A DNA stretch of 15,579 nt from CAZRWH01 sp964603905 (GTDB lineage: Bacteria; Patescibacteriota; Gracilibacteria; UBA1369; UBA12470): NCBI GenBank assembly GCA_964603905.1, contig CAZRWH010000031.1, positions 1 through 15,579 on the forward strand, given 5' to 3'. The number at the start of each line of letters is the position of its first letter. The first letter of the stretch is position 1. The notes beneath the pieces are model-generated. The model worked only from the letters and a program-made list of their open reading frames with translations. It ran no database searches and was not told the origin of the DNA. This document shows, in pieces, positions 7,530 to 13,601 of this stretch. A program made the position numbers and the translations under genes.

Positions 7530-7795
7530 CTAAAACATAGCCATCGCATAGCTCGCACTGGCCATCGAAAGAGCTAGAACCGAGACAAGAACCGCTGTGC
7601 TTACCGTAAGAACCGTTAGAACTGCANNNNNNNNNNNNNNNNNNNNNNNNNNNNNNNNNNNNNNNNNNNNNNNNNNNNNNNNNNNNNNNNNNNNNNNNNN
7701 NNNNNNNNNNNNNNNNNNNNNNNNNNAGCTAGAACCGAGACAAGAACCGCTGTGCTTACCGTAAGAACCGTTAGAACTGCAATCGTTGTTTTCAT
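7530..7795 (-). CDS. 36-residue hydrophobic small protein, interrupted by an assembly gap
   Basis: Read on the minus strand from ATG 7795, the frame starts MKTTIAVLTVLTVSTAVLVS and enters the N gap. The 55 bases on the right of the gap are identical to the 55 bases on the left. If the two copies are merged, the frame continues to TAG at 7530 and gives exactly 36 codons plus stop (111 bases), ending in LSMASASYAMAMF. The peptide would be one transmembrane helix or an uncleaved signal sequence. A minus-strand leader (AACGAAATTAATAAAATG) and a TATATA element near 7836-7841 could express it, divergent from trxB. No family is recognised. Confidence 0.5.
7572..7626 (+). repeat. Left copy of 55-bp duplication flanking the N gap
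   Basis: Identical to 7727-7781. The copies sit exactly at the edges of the run of N (7627-7726), as expected when two contigs with an unmerged overlap are scaffolded. Confidence 0.9.
7627..7726. other. Scaffold gap of 100 N
   Basis: A run of exactly 100 N, a conventional placeholder for an unknown gap length. Because the flanks are the same 55 bases, the real gap may be zero. Confidence 0.95.
7727..7781 (+). repeat. Right copy of 55-bp duplication flanking the N gap
   Basis: Perfect copy of 7572-7626, beginning at the first base after the N run. Confidence 0.9.
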
Positions 7796-7836
7796 TTTAT
7801 TAATTTCGTTAAAAGTTAGAAGGCTGTTTTCGGCTA

Positions 7837-7842
7837 TATAAT
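7837..7842 (+). promoter_or_regulatory. Possible -10 element upstream of trxB
   Basis: A consensus TATAAT occurs within CTATATAATG. The -35 at the right distance is poor (GTTAGA, 7815-7820). It would give a leader of about 95 bases. The symmetrical TATATA could also serve the divergent small gene. Confidence 0.35.
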
Positions 7843-7911
7843 GCGGTTAAATGGTTTTATTACACTTTTTGCCACTTTCAAAAAAACAAAAAATCCATAT
7901 ACTACAAAAGC

Positions 7912-7942
7912 ACTTCTCATTACTCATTACTCATTACTCACT
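7912..7942 (+). repeat. Heptanucleotide array, ATTACTC type, abutting the trxB start
   Basis: ACTTCTC followed by three perfect ATTACTC units and then ACT immediately before ATG 7943. It shares the ACTTCTC-ATTACTC order with the array before the DHH gene. Confidence 0.8.
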
Positions 7943-8833
7943 ATGTTAGACACAATAATCATCGGAGGAGGCGTCGCCGGAATGGGCGCAGCAATTTACG
8001 CACAAAGATTTGGGATGAAAACGTTAATCCTAAGTGACTTTTTTGGAGGAACAATCACAAAAACTCACCTGGTAGAGAACTACCCTGGCTTCCCTAGCCT
8101 GTCAGGCTTTGAACTAGGACAAAAACTACAAGAGCACGTAAAATCTGTGGAAGCAGAAATGAGAACTGAAAAAGTAGAATCAATCGAGAAAACAGACTCA
8201 GGATTCATCGTAAAAACTTCAAAAGAGTCTTACGAAACCAAAACCGTAATCCTTGCGACAGGAACACACCACCGAAAACTTGGAGTACCAGGAGAAGCAG
8301 AGTTTACAAACAAAGGAGTTTCATACTGTGCAACGTGTGATGGTCCTTTCTTCCGAGACAAAGTTGTTGCAGTAGTTGGAGGATCCGATTCAGCGGTCAA
8401 AGAGTCACTACTTCTCTCAAAATACGCAGAAAAAGTTTACATCATTTACAGAAGAAAAGAGGTCAGACCAGAACCTATCAACAAGACAAGGATGGAGGCT
8501 GAACCGAAGATCGAAGTAATTGCAGAAAGCAATGTCGTAGAAATCCTAGGTGACGAAACAATCACAAAGGTTAAACTCGATACAGGAAAAGAACTTGAGC
8601 TTGGAGGACTTTTCGTCGAAATCGGACGAATCCCACAAACCGACCTTGCCAAAGATCTTGGTGTCGAAATGAACGACAAAGGAGAAATAATAATCGACTC
8701 ATTCAGCAACACAAACATACCAGGATTTTACGCTGCAGGAGACGTCACAGCTGTAGATTGGAAACAAGCGATAACAGGTGTTTCCGAAGGTGTAAAAGCT
8801 GCATACAGCGCATATAACCACATTGGGAACTAA
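7943..8833 (+). CDS. trxB: Thioredoxin reductase (NADPH)
   Basis: This flavoenzyme passes electrons from NADPH through FAD to thioredoxin. The 296 residues show the FAD-binding GGGVAGMGAA (8-17), the redox pair CATC (Cys129, Cys132), the NADPH-domain VVGGSDSA (144-151), the phosphate-binding YRRKEVR (169-175), which argues for NADPH, and the second FAD motif GFYAAGDVT (261-269). An in-frame ATG at 7841 would add 34 residues, but that extension crosses the heptad array and precedes the beta1-GxGxxG strand that normally begins the family, so 7943 is preferred. It has no Shine-Dalgarno; the heptads reach the start codon. It probably supplies thiol reducing power, possibly including the nrdJ-encoded reductase. 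Confidence 0.95.
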   Translation: MLDTIIIGGGVAGMGAAIYAQRFGMKTLILSDFFGGTITKTHLVENYPGFPSLSGFELGQKLQEHVKSVEAEMRTEKVESIEKTDSGFIVKTSKESYETKTVILATGTHHRKLGVPGEAEFTNKGVSYCATCDGPFFRDKVVAVVGGSDSAVKESLLLSKYAEKVYIIYRRKEVRPEPINKTRMEAEPKIEVIAESNVVEILGDETITKVKLDTGKELELGGLFVEIGRIPQTDLAKDLGVEMNDKGEIIIDSFSNTNIPGFYAAGDVTAVDWKQAITGVSEGVKAAYSAYNHIGN

Positions 8834-8895
8834 ATAGCGAGTTATCTATCGTCAGGAATCCCATATTTCGTCAACTCGTTTTTGGCATATCGTTA

Positions 8896-8924
8896 TTGAC
8901 GATACTCCTTAAAAAGGATATTAA
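8896..8924 (+). promoter_or_regulatory. Sigma-70-like promoter for the DHH gene
   Basis: TTGACG (8896-8901), a 17-base spacer, and TATTAA (8919-8924). The expected start near 8931 gives a leader of about 100 bases carrying two hairpins and the heptad array. Confidence 0.5.
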
Positions 8925-8933
8925 TTTATCCTT
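8914..8933. promoter_or_regulatory. Palindrome covering the -10 element, possible operator
   Basis: AAGGATA-TTAATT-TATCCTT is a perfect 7-bp inverted repeat with a 6-base centre, laid across the predicted -10. This geometry suits a dimeric repressor; alternatively it forms an RNA or DNA hairpin. The left arm can also pair with TCCTT at 8906-8910. Confidence 0.4.
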
Positions 8934-8937
8934 AACA

Positions 8938-8953
8938 GCGCTCGCCAGAGCGC
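8938..8953 (+). other. GC-rich hairpin in the DHH leader
   Basis: GCGCTC-GCCA-GAGCGC forms a perfect 6-bp stem with a tetraloop. It is not followed by a T-run, so it is not a terminator. Confidence 0.5.
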
Positions 8954-8970
8954 CATAACTACCAATAACC

Positions 8971-8989
8971 GTTTCGCCTCAGACGAAAC
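8971..8989 (+). other. Second hairpin in the DHH leader
   Basis: GTTTCG-CCTCAGA-CGAAAC forms a 6-bp stem 40 bases upstream of the start codon. Confidence 0.45.
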
Positions 8990-8996
8990 ACCGTAG

Positions 8997-9029
8997 ACTA
9001 CTCACTACTCACTTCTCATTACTCACTAA
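8997..9029 (+). repeat. Heptanucleotide array, ACTACTC type, abutting the DHH start
   Basis: Heptads ACTACTC, ACTACTC, ACTTCTC, ATTACTC, then ACTAA directly before ATG 9030. Confidence 0.75.
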
Positions 9030-9998
9030 ATGAAATACGACCGAGAATTCCAGCAAATCAAAGAACTCGTCGAAAACGCGACAAATATCGCGATAATTTC
9101 ACATAAAAACCCTGATGGTGACTCAGTAGGAGCAAACCTTGCACTAAAGAACGCATTAAAGTCTCTCGGGAAAAATGCTGTGTCTTTTGCAAAAGACCCT
9201 ATCCCAGCAAGCACAGAGTTTCTAAAAGGAGCTCTTGAGTTCCAAACAGAACTAAATCCAGGCGAATTTGACCTGGTATTTGCAGTAGATTGCGGAGCAG
9301 CTTACATGATGAAGTACGAAATTGATCATCCAGAACTACTGGATAAGTCCAAAACTATGTTGATCAACATAGATCACCATCCTTCAAACGAACATTTCGG
9401 AGTAGTTAACGTTGTAGATCCAAGCGCAGCTGCAACAGTAGCTATAGTTTTCTTCCTGATTCAATATTTAGGAGCAAAAATCACTCCAGAAATCGCAACG
9501 TGCCTAATGAACGGACTGTATTCTGATACAGGAAGCTTCCGTCATTCAAATACAGACCCAATCACACTTAAAATTGCATCTAATTTGGTAGCAAAAGGTG
9601 CGGACTACAAAAGGATCGTAAAAAGTCAGTTCCACCACAATAGAATCAACCAACTTAAGCTATGGGGACGAGTACTTTCCAGAGCTAGACTTAACGAAAA
9701 AGGTGCCACAGTGTCCGCAGTAACAGAAAGAGATTTCGCAGACCTAGGCGCAAATCCAGAAGATCTAAGTGGAGTAATCGACTACCTTAATTCCGTTCCA
9801 AACAGCAAATTCTGTATCTTGCTAGCAGAAGATCAACGAGGAAACATCAAAGGATCTTTCCGAACACAAGACGACATGATCGATCTTTCCAAAATAGCAG
9901 GAATATTTGGCGGCGGCGGACATAAAAAAGCTGCCGGCTTCACTATCCCAGGCAAATTAGAACAAGAAGTCGTTTGGAAAATTAAACCAGGCAGCTAA
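9030..9998 (+). CDS. DHH/DHHA1 phosphoesterase, NrnA-like
   Basis: Members of this family hydrolyse short RNA oligonucleotides (nanoRNase), 3'-phosphoadenosine phosphate or cyclic dinucleotide products using two divalent metals. The 322 residues carry all DHH motifs: HKNPDGDSVG (His25, Asp29, Asp31), VDCG (Asp87), IDHHPSN (Asp115-His116-His117) and SDTGSF (Asp166). The C-terminal DHHA1 domain has the substrate-binding GGGGHKKAAGF (294-304). Length is typical of NrnA (about 310-340). No membrane or sensory domain is present, so it is not a GdpP type. The start is the first ATG before the conserved helix and directly follows a heptad array. Exact substrate cannot be read from sequence; RNA turnover is most likely. 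Confidence 0.92.
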   Translation: MKYDREFQQIKELVENATNIAIISHKNPDGDSVGANLALKNALKSLGKNAVSFAKDPIPASTEFLKGALEFQTELNPGEFDLVFAVDCGAAYMMKYEIDHPELLDKSKTMLINIDHHPSNEHFGVVNVVDPSAAATVAIVFFLIQYLGAKITPEIATCLMNGLYSDTGSFRHSNTDPITLKIASNLVAKGADYKRIVKSQFHHNRINQLKLWGRVLSRARLNEKGATVSAVTERDFADLGANPEDLSGVIDYLNSVPNSKFCILLAEDQRGNIKGSFRTQDDMIDLSKIAGIFGGGGHKKAAGFTIPGKLEQEVVWKIKPGS

Positions 9999-10015
9999 AA
10001 TCGAATTTTTCTGGT

Positions 10016-10044
10016 TTGCATCAAGAAAGCGAATCATATATTTT
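10016..10044 (+). promoter_or_regulatory. Possible promoter for pepA
   Basis: TTGCAT (10016-10021), a 17-base spacer, then TATTTT (10039-10044); TATATT at 10037-10042 is an alternative with a 15-base spacer. The -35 hexamer is the same as the one upstream of the 11537 gene. Confidence 0.4.
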
Positions 10045-10060
10045 TAAGCTACAAAAAAAC

Positions 10061-10065
10061 TAACC
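10061..10065 (+). promoter_or_regulatory. TAACC start-site motif of pepA
   Basis: ACTAACC ends 10 bases before the pepA ATG, exactly as before the 6898 gene. The intervening bases are TAAAACAAAA, with no purine-rich Shine-Dalgarno. Confidence 0.5.
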
Positions 10066-10075
10066 TAAAACAAAA

Positions 10076-11464
10076 ATGAAAATCAAAGCTTCTGAGAAGA
10101 AAGTAAAGGCTGACTTAATCGTCGTACCCGTTTTTAAGAAGAAAAAACTTTCAATAAAAGGTGTCCCAACCAAAATATTCAAAGGGGATCTAGGAGAAAC
10201 AGCAGTTTTAGACCATTCAAAAGTATTCATAGGCCTAGGAGAAGAGAAAGAACTATCTGTTCACAAGATGAAAGAGGCAGGTTCAAAGCTAGCACCAATC
10301 GCCAAATCTCTCAAAGCAACATCAATCGCAATCGAAAACCCAAAGAGCGACATCGGAATGTGGATGGCTTTTGCATTAGCTCTAAAAAGCTACAAATTCG
10401 AGAAATACATAAGCAAAAAGGACAAAGATAAGATCAAAACAATCACAGTCGTTGGAAAAACAGTAAGATACGCAAAAGAGACCGAAACATTCGTCGACTC
10501 AATCTGTTACACACGCGATCTAGTTAACTCAACTTCAAACGACATTGGACCAAAAGCAATGGTTTTGGAAGCAAAAAAACTCGCAAAAGCTAACAAAAAC
10601 ATGCGAGTAACCGTCTTAGACAGAAAAAAACTTGAAAAAATGGGTATGGGAGCAATCATATCGGTCGGACAAGGTAGCCAAGACGGACCATACATCGTAG
10701 CAATTGAGTACAAAAACAAACCTAAGAAAGGAAGCAAACCAATCGCAATCGTAGGAAAAGGGCTTACATTCGACAGTGGAGGAATAAACCTAAAACCTAC
10801 AGGCCACATCGAGACAATGAAACAAGACAAAGCCGGTGCCTGCACCGTATTAGGAGTCATGAAACAAATATCCAAATCTAAGCACAAAGGACACGTCGTA
10901 GGAGTACTTGGACTTGCAGAAAACCTAATAGGATCAAAGGCAATCCGCCCAGGAGACATCATCAAATCTTACTCAGGCAAAACAATAGAAATAACCAACA
11001 CAGACGCAGAAGGAAGAATGGTTCTTGCAGACACACTAGCCTATACAGAAAAGAAGTTTAAACCGTCACACATGATCGACATGGCAACTCTAACAGGAGC
11101 TGCTATCGTAGCTCTCGGAAGCGACATAACTGCACTTCTTTCGACAGACCGCAAACTAGCAAAAACCATACTGGACATGGCAAACAAATACGACGAACCA
11201 ACCTGGGAACTGCCACTTTATGAAGACTATTGCAAAAAAACAAAAGGAGAAATATCGGACCTTAAAAACTACACAAAAACTGTACGCGCCGGAACCATCA
11301 TGGGTGGTGCATTCCTAAAAGAGTTCGTAAAAGAAACCCCCCTAGCCCATTTAGACATGGGAGGAACAGCTTGGACTGACCAAGGCAATTCGTGCTCACC
11401 ACAAGGTGCCACAGGAGCAAATGTGGTCCTAATAACAAAGGTCATCGAGGAGCTAATGAAATAA
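10076..11464 (+). CDS. pepA: Leucyl aminopeptidase, M17 family
   Basis: This cytosolic two-metal exopeptidase removes N-terminal residues from peptides, normally as a hexamer. In the 462-residue protein the catalytic set keeps the exact spacing of E. coli PepA: Lys228 and Asp233 in VGKGLTFDSGG, Lys240, Asp251 in KQDKAGA, and Asp310, Glu312, Arg314 in the signature NTDAEGRM. The flanking MIDMATLTGAAIVALG (333-348) and HLDMGGTAW (425-433) are also family features. The N-terminal domain (about 1-130) is shortened relative to the usual 480-500 residues. The start is the first ATG after the A-rich leader and TAACC motif. Peptide recycling is the likely role; the DNA-binding function of E. coli PepA should not be assumed. 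Confidence 0.96.
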   Translation: MKIKASEKKVKADLIVVPVFKKKKLSIKGVPTKIFKGDLGETAVLDHSKVFIGLGEEKELSVHKMKEAGSKLAPIAKSLKATSIAIENPKSDIGMWMAFALALKSYKFEKYISKKDKDKIKTITVVGKTVRYAKETETFVDSICYTRDLVNSTSNDIGPKAMVLEAKKLAKANKNMRVTVLDRKKLEKMGMGAIISVGQGSQDGPYIVAIEYKNKPKKGSKPIAIVGKGLTFDSGGINLKPTGHIETMKQDKAGACTVLGVMKQISKSKHKGHVVGVLGLAENLIGSKAIRPGDIIKSYSGKTIEITNTDAEGRMVLADTLAYTEKKFKPSHMIDMATLTGAAIVALGSDITALLSTDRKLAKTILDMANKYDEPTWELPLYEDYCKKTKGEISDLKNYTKTVRAGTIMGGAFLKEFVKETPLAHLDMGGTAWTDQGNSCSPQGATGANVVLITKVIEELMK

Positions 11465-11481
11465 GGCAAAATACAAAAAAC

Positions 11482-11509
11482 TTGCATAATTTAGTTTTTC
11501 TGGTATTAT
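11482..11509 (+). promoter_or_regulatory. Promoter for the 11537 lipoprotein gene
   Basis: TTGCAT (11482-11487), a 16-base spacer, TATTAT (11504-11509), with TGG just before the -10 forming an extended -10. The leader would be about 20 bases. Confidence 0.6.
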
Positions 11510-11536
11510 TCCCTTCAGCAATTTAACTCATTCCGT

Positions 11537-13060
11537 ATGAAAAGACCAACACAGAGTCCTGCCGGAAAAGGTATTTTGGTGTTAGCTGCATCAGGAATCA
11601 TGTCAGCTTGCACACCTGATTCTCTACCTGCAAATCCGGTAACATTGGGGGGATCTGTTGAGTATTCAACAGGAACAAATCCAAATCCATTTGATATCGT
11701 AGAAAATGGAAAAATAATTAAAGCAATGTCTCGTGATGGAGACACGCCTCCACCACCTCCACCACCTAGCCAATCTAGCTTTACTGTAGCTGAAGGCTGG
11801 GAAGCAAGACTTGCTCCAGGACATATCAACCCAACTCGTGACGAAGACGGAGACGCAACAATATCAACATATTCCATTTCATACCCATCAGTTTCTTATT
11901 TGGTAAATGAAGACGGAAGTACTGAAAAATACGAACTAACACACCTTCATGGAAGTATAGAAGGTTGCCCTTACGCAATGCTCGAGGCAGGACCTGATGG
12001 AGATGAAGTAGTTTATTTCCCTGATTCGACAGAAGAAGCAGTATTAGAATCAGGATGGAAAAACGATCACGGCCTTGGAAACAACGTATGCGGAATCGGA
12101 AGTTACGGATACGACCCTGAAACAGGTTTACAAACACCTAACGAACTAATATTCCGAAGCGTTACTGACCAAACACAAGACATCACAACAGAAGATGGAA
12201 CAACTTTCCACATTTATGACAAAGGAACTCTTCTTTTGAAAAGAGATGATGCCGAAGAAGATTGGGACATATTGAAACACACATACGCAGCATTCGATTC
12301 TTATTGGAATGAAGGTGCCGACGAATCTGACACACACATGATTGGACTAACAAATGCCTATCCTGGAACATCAGATGAAGGATTGTTAGCTTACAGCACT
12401 CAATATGGCAACCCTTCAAGCAACTACTTTACTTTCATCTGTTCTAAATTCACATACTTAAACGACTCAACAAATATATCTCGTGACGATATGCTTCTTG
12501 GACTAGATGCAGAAGGTAGCACAATTCAATGTATGAACCCTAACTTTGGCAACCAAGAAAACCAAGTAGTATCAGAACAATGGGCTGGAAATCCTTATTG
12601 GTATGACAAAACCGCTCCTCTAAAACTCGTCATAGCAAACGAAGACGACTTCACAGATGAAGAGATTATCGCCGAAGCAAACAGCCTTTCTGAATTCTCT
12701 CTAGATCCAGGAGCTGACCCATGTACAGGAGTAATGTACTGGGCAGGACGTAACGATAGCAACGTCGAAAGAATGTGGGAGCTATACCGAGAAGGTACAG
12801 ACCCTGATGCAGAATGTGTTATCGGAACAGAACCTGTTGATACAGGCGACACAGAACTTCCTGTAGATACTGGAGATTCTTCTGTAGAAGATACGGACGA
12901 CACTACTGAGACAGATACTAACGACACCGGAGAAGGAGAACCAGAAGACTGCGGATGTGAGTCTACACCTAGCTCTCCAGCAGGAGCACTAGGATTAATG
13001 CTCGCAACAGGATTGGCTGTCGCAACAAGACGACGCCAAAGAGAAGTTGAACTAGGATAA
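11537..13060 (+). CDS. Secreted lipoprotein with a MYXO-CTERM-like C-terminus
   Basis: No catalytic family is recognised. The 507 residues begin with a lipoprotein-type signal (GILVLAASGIMSAC, lipid Cys25). Next come a short low-complexity stretch with seven prolines (71-77) and a large acidic extracellular region with cysteines at 144, 185, 302, 332, 396 and 427. The end is distinctive: an Asp/Thr linker (PVDTGDTELPVDTGDSS, about 433-449, then more DT pairs), a CGC motif (Cys472, Cys474), a hydrophobic helix (about 481-496) and an Arg cluster (RRRQR). That order (linker, Cys, helix, Arg) matches the MYXO-CTERM sorting signal known from Myxococcota. The protein may be lipidated at the N-terminus and processed at the C-terminus. 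It has its own promoter and terminator. Foreign origin is possible but codon use is not clearly different. Confidence 0.8.
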   Translation: MKRPTQSPAGKGILVLAASGIMSACTPDSLPANPVTLGGSVEYSTGTNPNPFDIVENGKIIKAMSRDGDTPPPPPPPSQSSFTVAEGWEARLAPGHINPTRDEDGDATISTYSISYPSVSYLVNEDGSTEKYELTHLHGSIEGCPYAMLEAGPDGDEVVYFPDSTEEAVLESGWKNDHGLGNNVCGIGSYGYDPETGLQTPNELIFRSVTDQTQDITTEDGTTFHIYDKGTLLLKRDDAEEDWDILKHTYAAFDSYWNEGADESDTHMIGLTNAYPGTSDEGLLAYSTQYGNPSSNYFTFICSKFTYLNDSTNISRDDMLLGLDAEGSTIQCMNPNFGNQENQVVSEQWAGNPYWYDKTAPLKLVIANEDDFTDEEIIAEANSLSEFSLDPGADPCTGVMYWAGRNDSNVERMWELYREGTDPDAECVIGTEPVDTGDTELPVDTGDSSVEDTDDTTETDTNDTGEGEPEDCGCESTPSSPAGALGLMLATGLAVATRRRQREVELG

Positions 13061-13073
13061 TCACTCTCAACAA

Positions 13074-13107
13074 AAAAAGAGCCTCGCTAGAAAGCGGGGC
13101 TCTTTTT
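13074..13107. terminator. Bidirectional terminator between convergent genes
   Basis: AAAAAGAGCC-T-CGCT (13074-13088) pairs with AGCG-G-GGCTCTTTTT (13093-13107), with one T-G wobble and an AGAA loop. It ends the lipoprotein gene on the plus strand and the RRM gene on the minus strand; the flanking A and T runs serve both directions. Confidence 0.9.
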
Positions 13108-13125
13108 AAATATAAAAGTAATTTC

Positions 13126-13380
13126 TTACTCTTCTCGTGGCTTAGCAACGTCAACAGCGATTGCACGTCCTTCAACCTCTTTACCGTTCATAGCTTCGAT
13201 AGCTTTTGCAGCATCTTCTTCGTTAACGAAAGTAACGAAACCGAAACCTTTTGATCGTCCAGTTGCACGATCAGTTAGAACGAATGCATCTTCTACTTCA
13301 CCGAACTCTTCAAAAAGCTCGCGAAGACCATCGTTTCTGATAGACCATGGGAGATTTCCCACGAATAGTTTGTTTGCCAT
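13126..13380 (-). CDS. RRM-domain RNA-binding protein
   Basis: The 84-residue protein is a single RNA recognition motif. RNP2 is LFVGNL (5-10) and RNP1 is KGFGFVTF (44-51), both with the aromatic residues that stack on RNA bases. The order of strands and helices (LRELFEEFG; EEDAAKAIEAMNG; AIAVDVAKP) is complete. Such small stand-alone RRM proteins occur in cyanobacteria and many other bacteria, in some cases as cold-induced RNA chaperones. The start ATG has the TAAAC motif at -15 to -11. A promoter with a leader of about 90 bases lies upstream, which would allow post-transcriptional or autogenous control; that is inference. Confidence 0.95.
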   Translation of the reverse strand: MANKLFVGNLPWSIRNDGLRELFEEFGEVEDAFVLTDRATGRSKGFGFVTFVNEEDAAKAIEAMNGKEVEGRAIAVDVAKPREE

Positions 13381-13470
13381 TGTGAAATGTGTTTAAGGGA
13401 TATTTCCGAACCTAACTTGTTACCCCTAAACTTGATTTTACTCACACAGGGAACCGTTCTGGAACGTTGG
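13381..13470 (-). promoter_or_regulatory. Long leader of the RRM gene
   Basis: About 90 bases lie between the predicted transcript start and the ATG. They include complementary segments (for example AAGGG near the start codon end and CCCTT-type partners), so a folded leader is plausible, but no known riboswitch or cold-shock box is recognised. Confidence 0.35.
13391..13395 (-). promoter_or_regulatory. TAAAC start-site motif of the RRM gene
   Basis: On the minus strand TAAAC lies at -15 to -11 before the RRM start codon. The predicted promoter is about 100 bases away, so the motif follows the start codon rather than the transcript start. Confidence 0.5.
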
Positions 13471-13477
13471 CCCCGGA

Positions 13478-13505
13478 AGTATAACAGGAAAACCCGAAAT
13501 AGCAA
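13478..13505 (-). promoter_or_regulatory. Promoter for the RRM gene
   Basis: On the minus strand TTGCTA (13505-13500), a 16-base spacer and TATACT (13483-13478), preceded by TGT, an extended -10. Confidence 0.65.
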
Positions 13506-13512
13506 GGGAATG

Positions 13513-13547
13513 TTGGTATTTGGTATCAAGTATTTTGTATTTAGTAT
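13513..13547. repeat. Heptanucleotide array, NNNGTAT type
   Basis: Five consecutive heptads on the plus strand: TTGGTAT, TTGGTAT, CAAGTAT, TTTGTAT, TTAGTAT. The array lies just upstream of the RRM promoter and downstream of the 13602 gene. It is not directly next to a start codon. Confidence 0.7.
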
Positions 13548-13553
13548 AAAACC

Positions 13554-13570
13554 GTTTTTCTCAGAAAAAC
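13554..13570 (-). terminator. Possible terminator after the 13602 gene
   Basis: GTTTTTC-TGA-GAAAAAC on the minus strand is a perfect 7-bp stem followed by GGTTTT. The stem is A/T-rich and the T-run short, so efficiency is doubtful. Confidence 0.35.
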
Positions 13571-13601
13571 ACCACACTACAACTACCACTACTACTATCA
13601 A

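Larger units (their letters stand above)
8834..9029. other. Structured intergenic region between trxB and the DHH gene
   Basis: This 196-base stretch is unusually rich in inverted repeats. CGAGTT (8838-8843) matches AACTCG (8873-8878), and TATCGTCA (8847-8854) matches TGACGATA (8897-8904); the two pairs interleave as in a pseudoknot or alternative folds. Three compact inverted repeats follow (8914-8933, 8938-8953, 8971-8989), then a heptad array up to the DHH start. No reading frame is supported. Confidence 0.5.

Noticed and set aside
7572..7781. Two 55-bp copies as a CRISPR or insertion-element repeat
   Set aside because: There are only two copies, lying exactly at the edges of an N run, with no spacers and no terminal inverted repeats.
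7841..7942. Upstream ATG that would add 34 residues to trxB
   Set aside because: The extension is encoded partly by the heptad array and precedes the strand at which the family normally starts.
10507..10965. 152-codon open frame on the minus strand
   Set aside because: It is fully opposite the pepA catalytic core, whose metal ligands are all intact.
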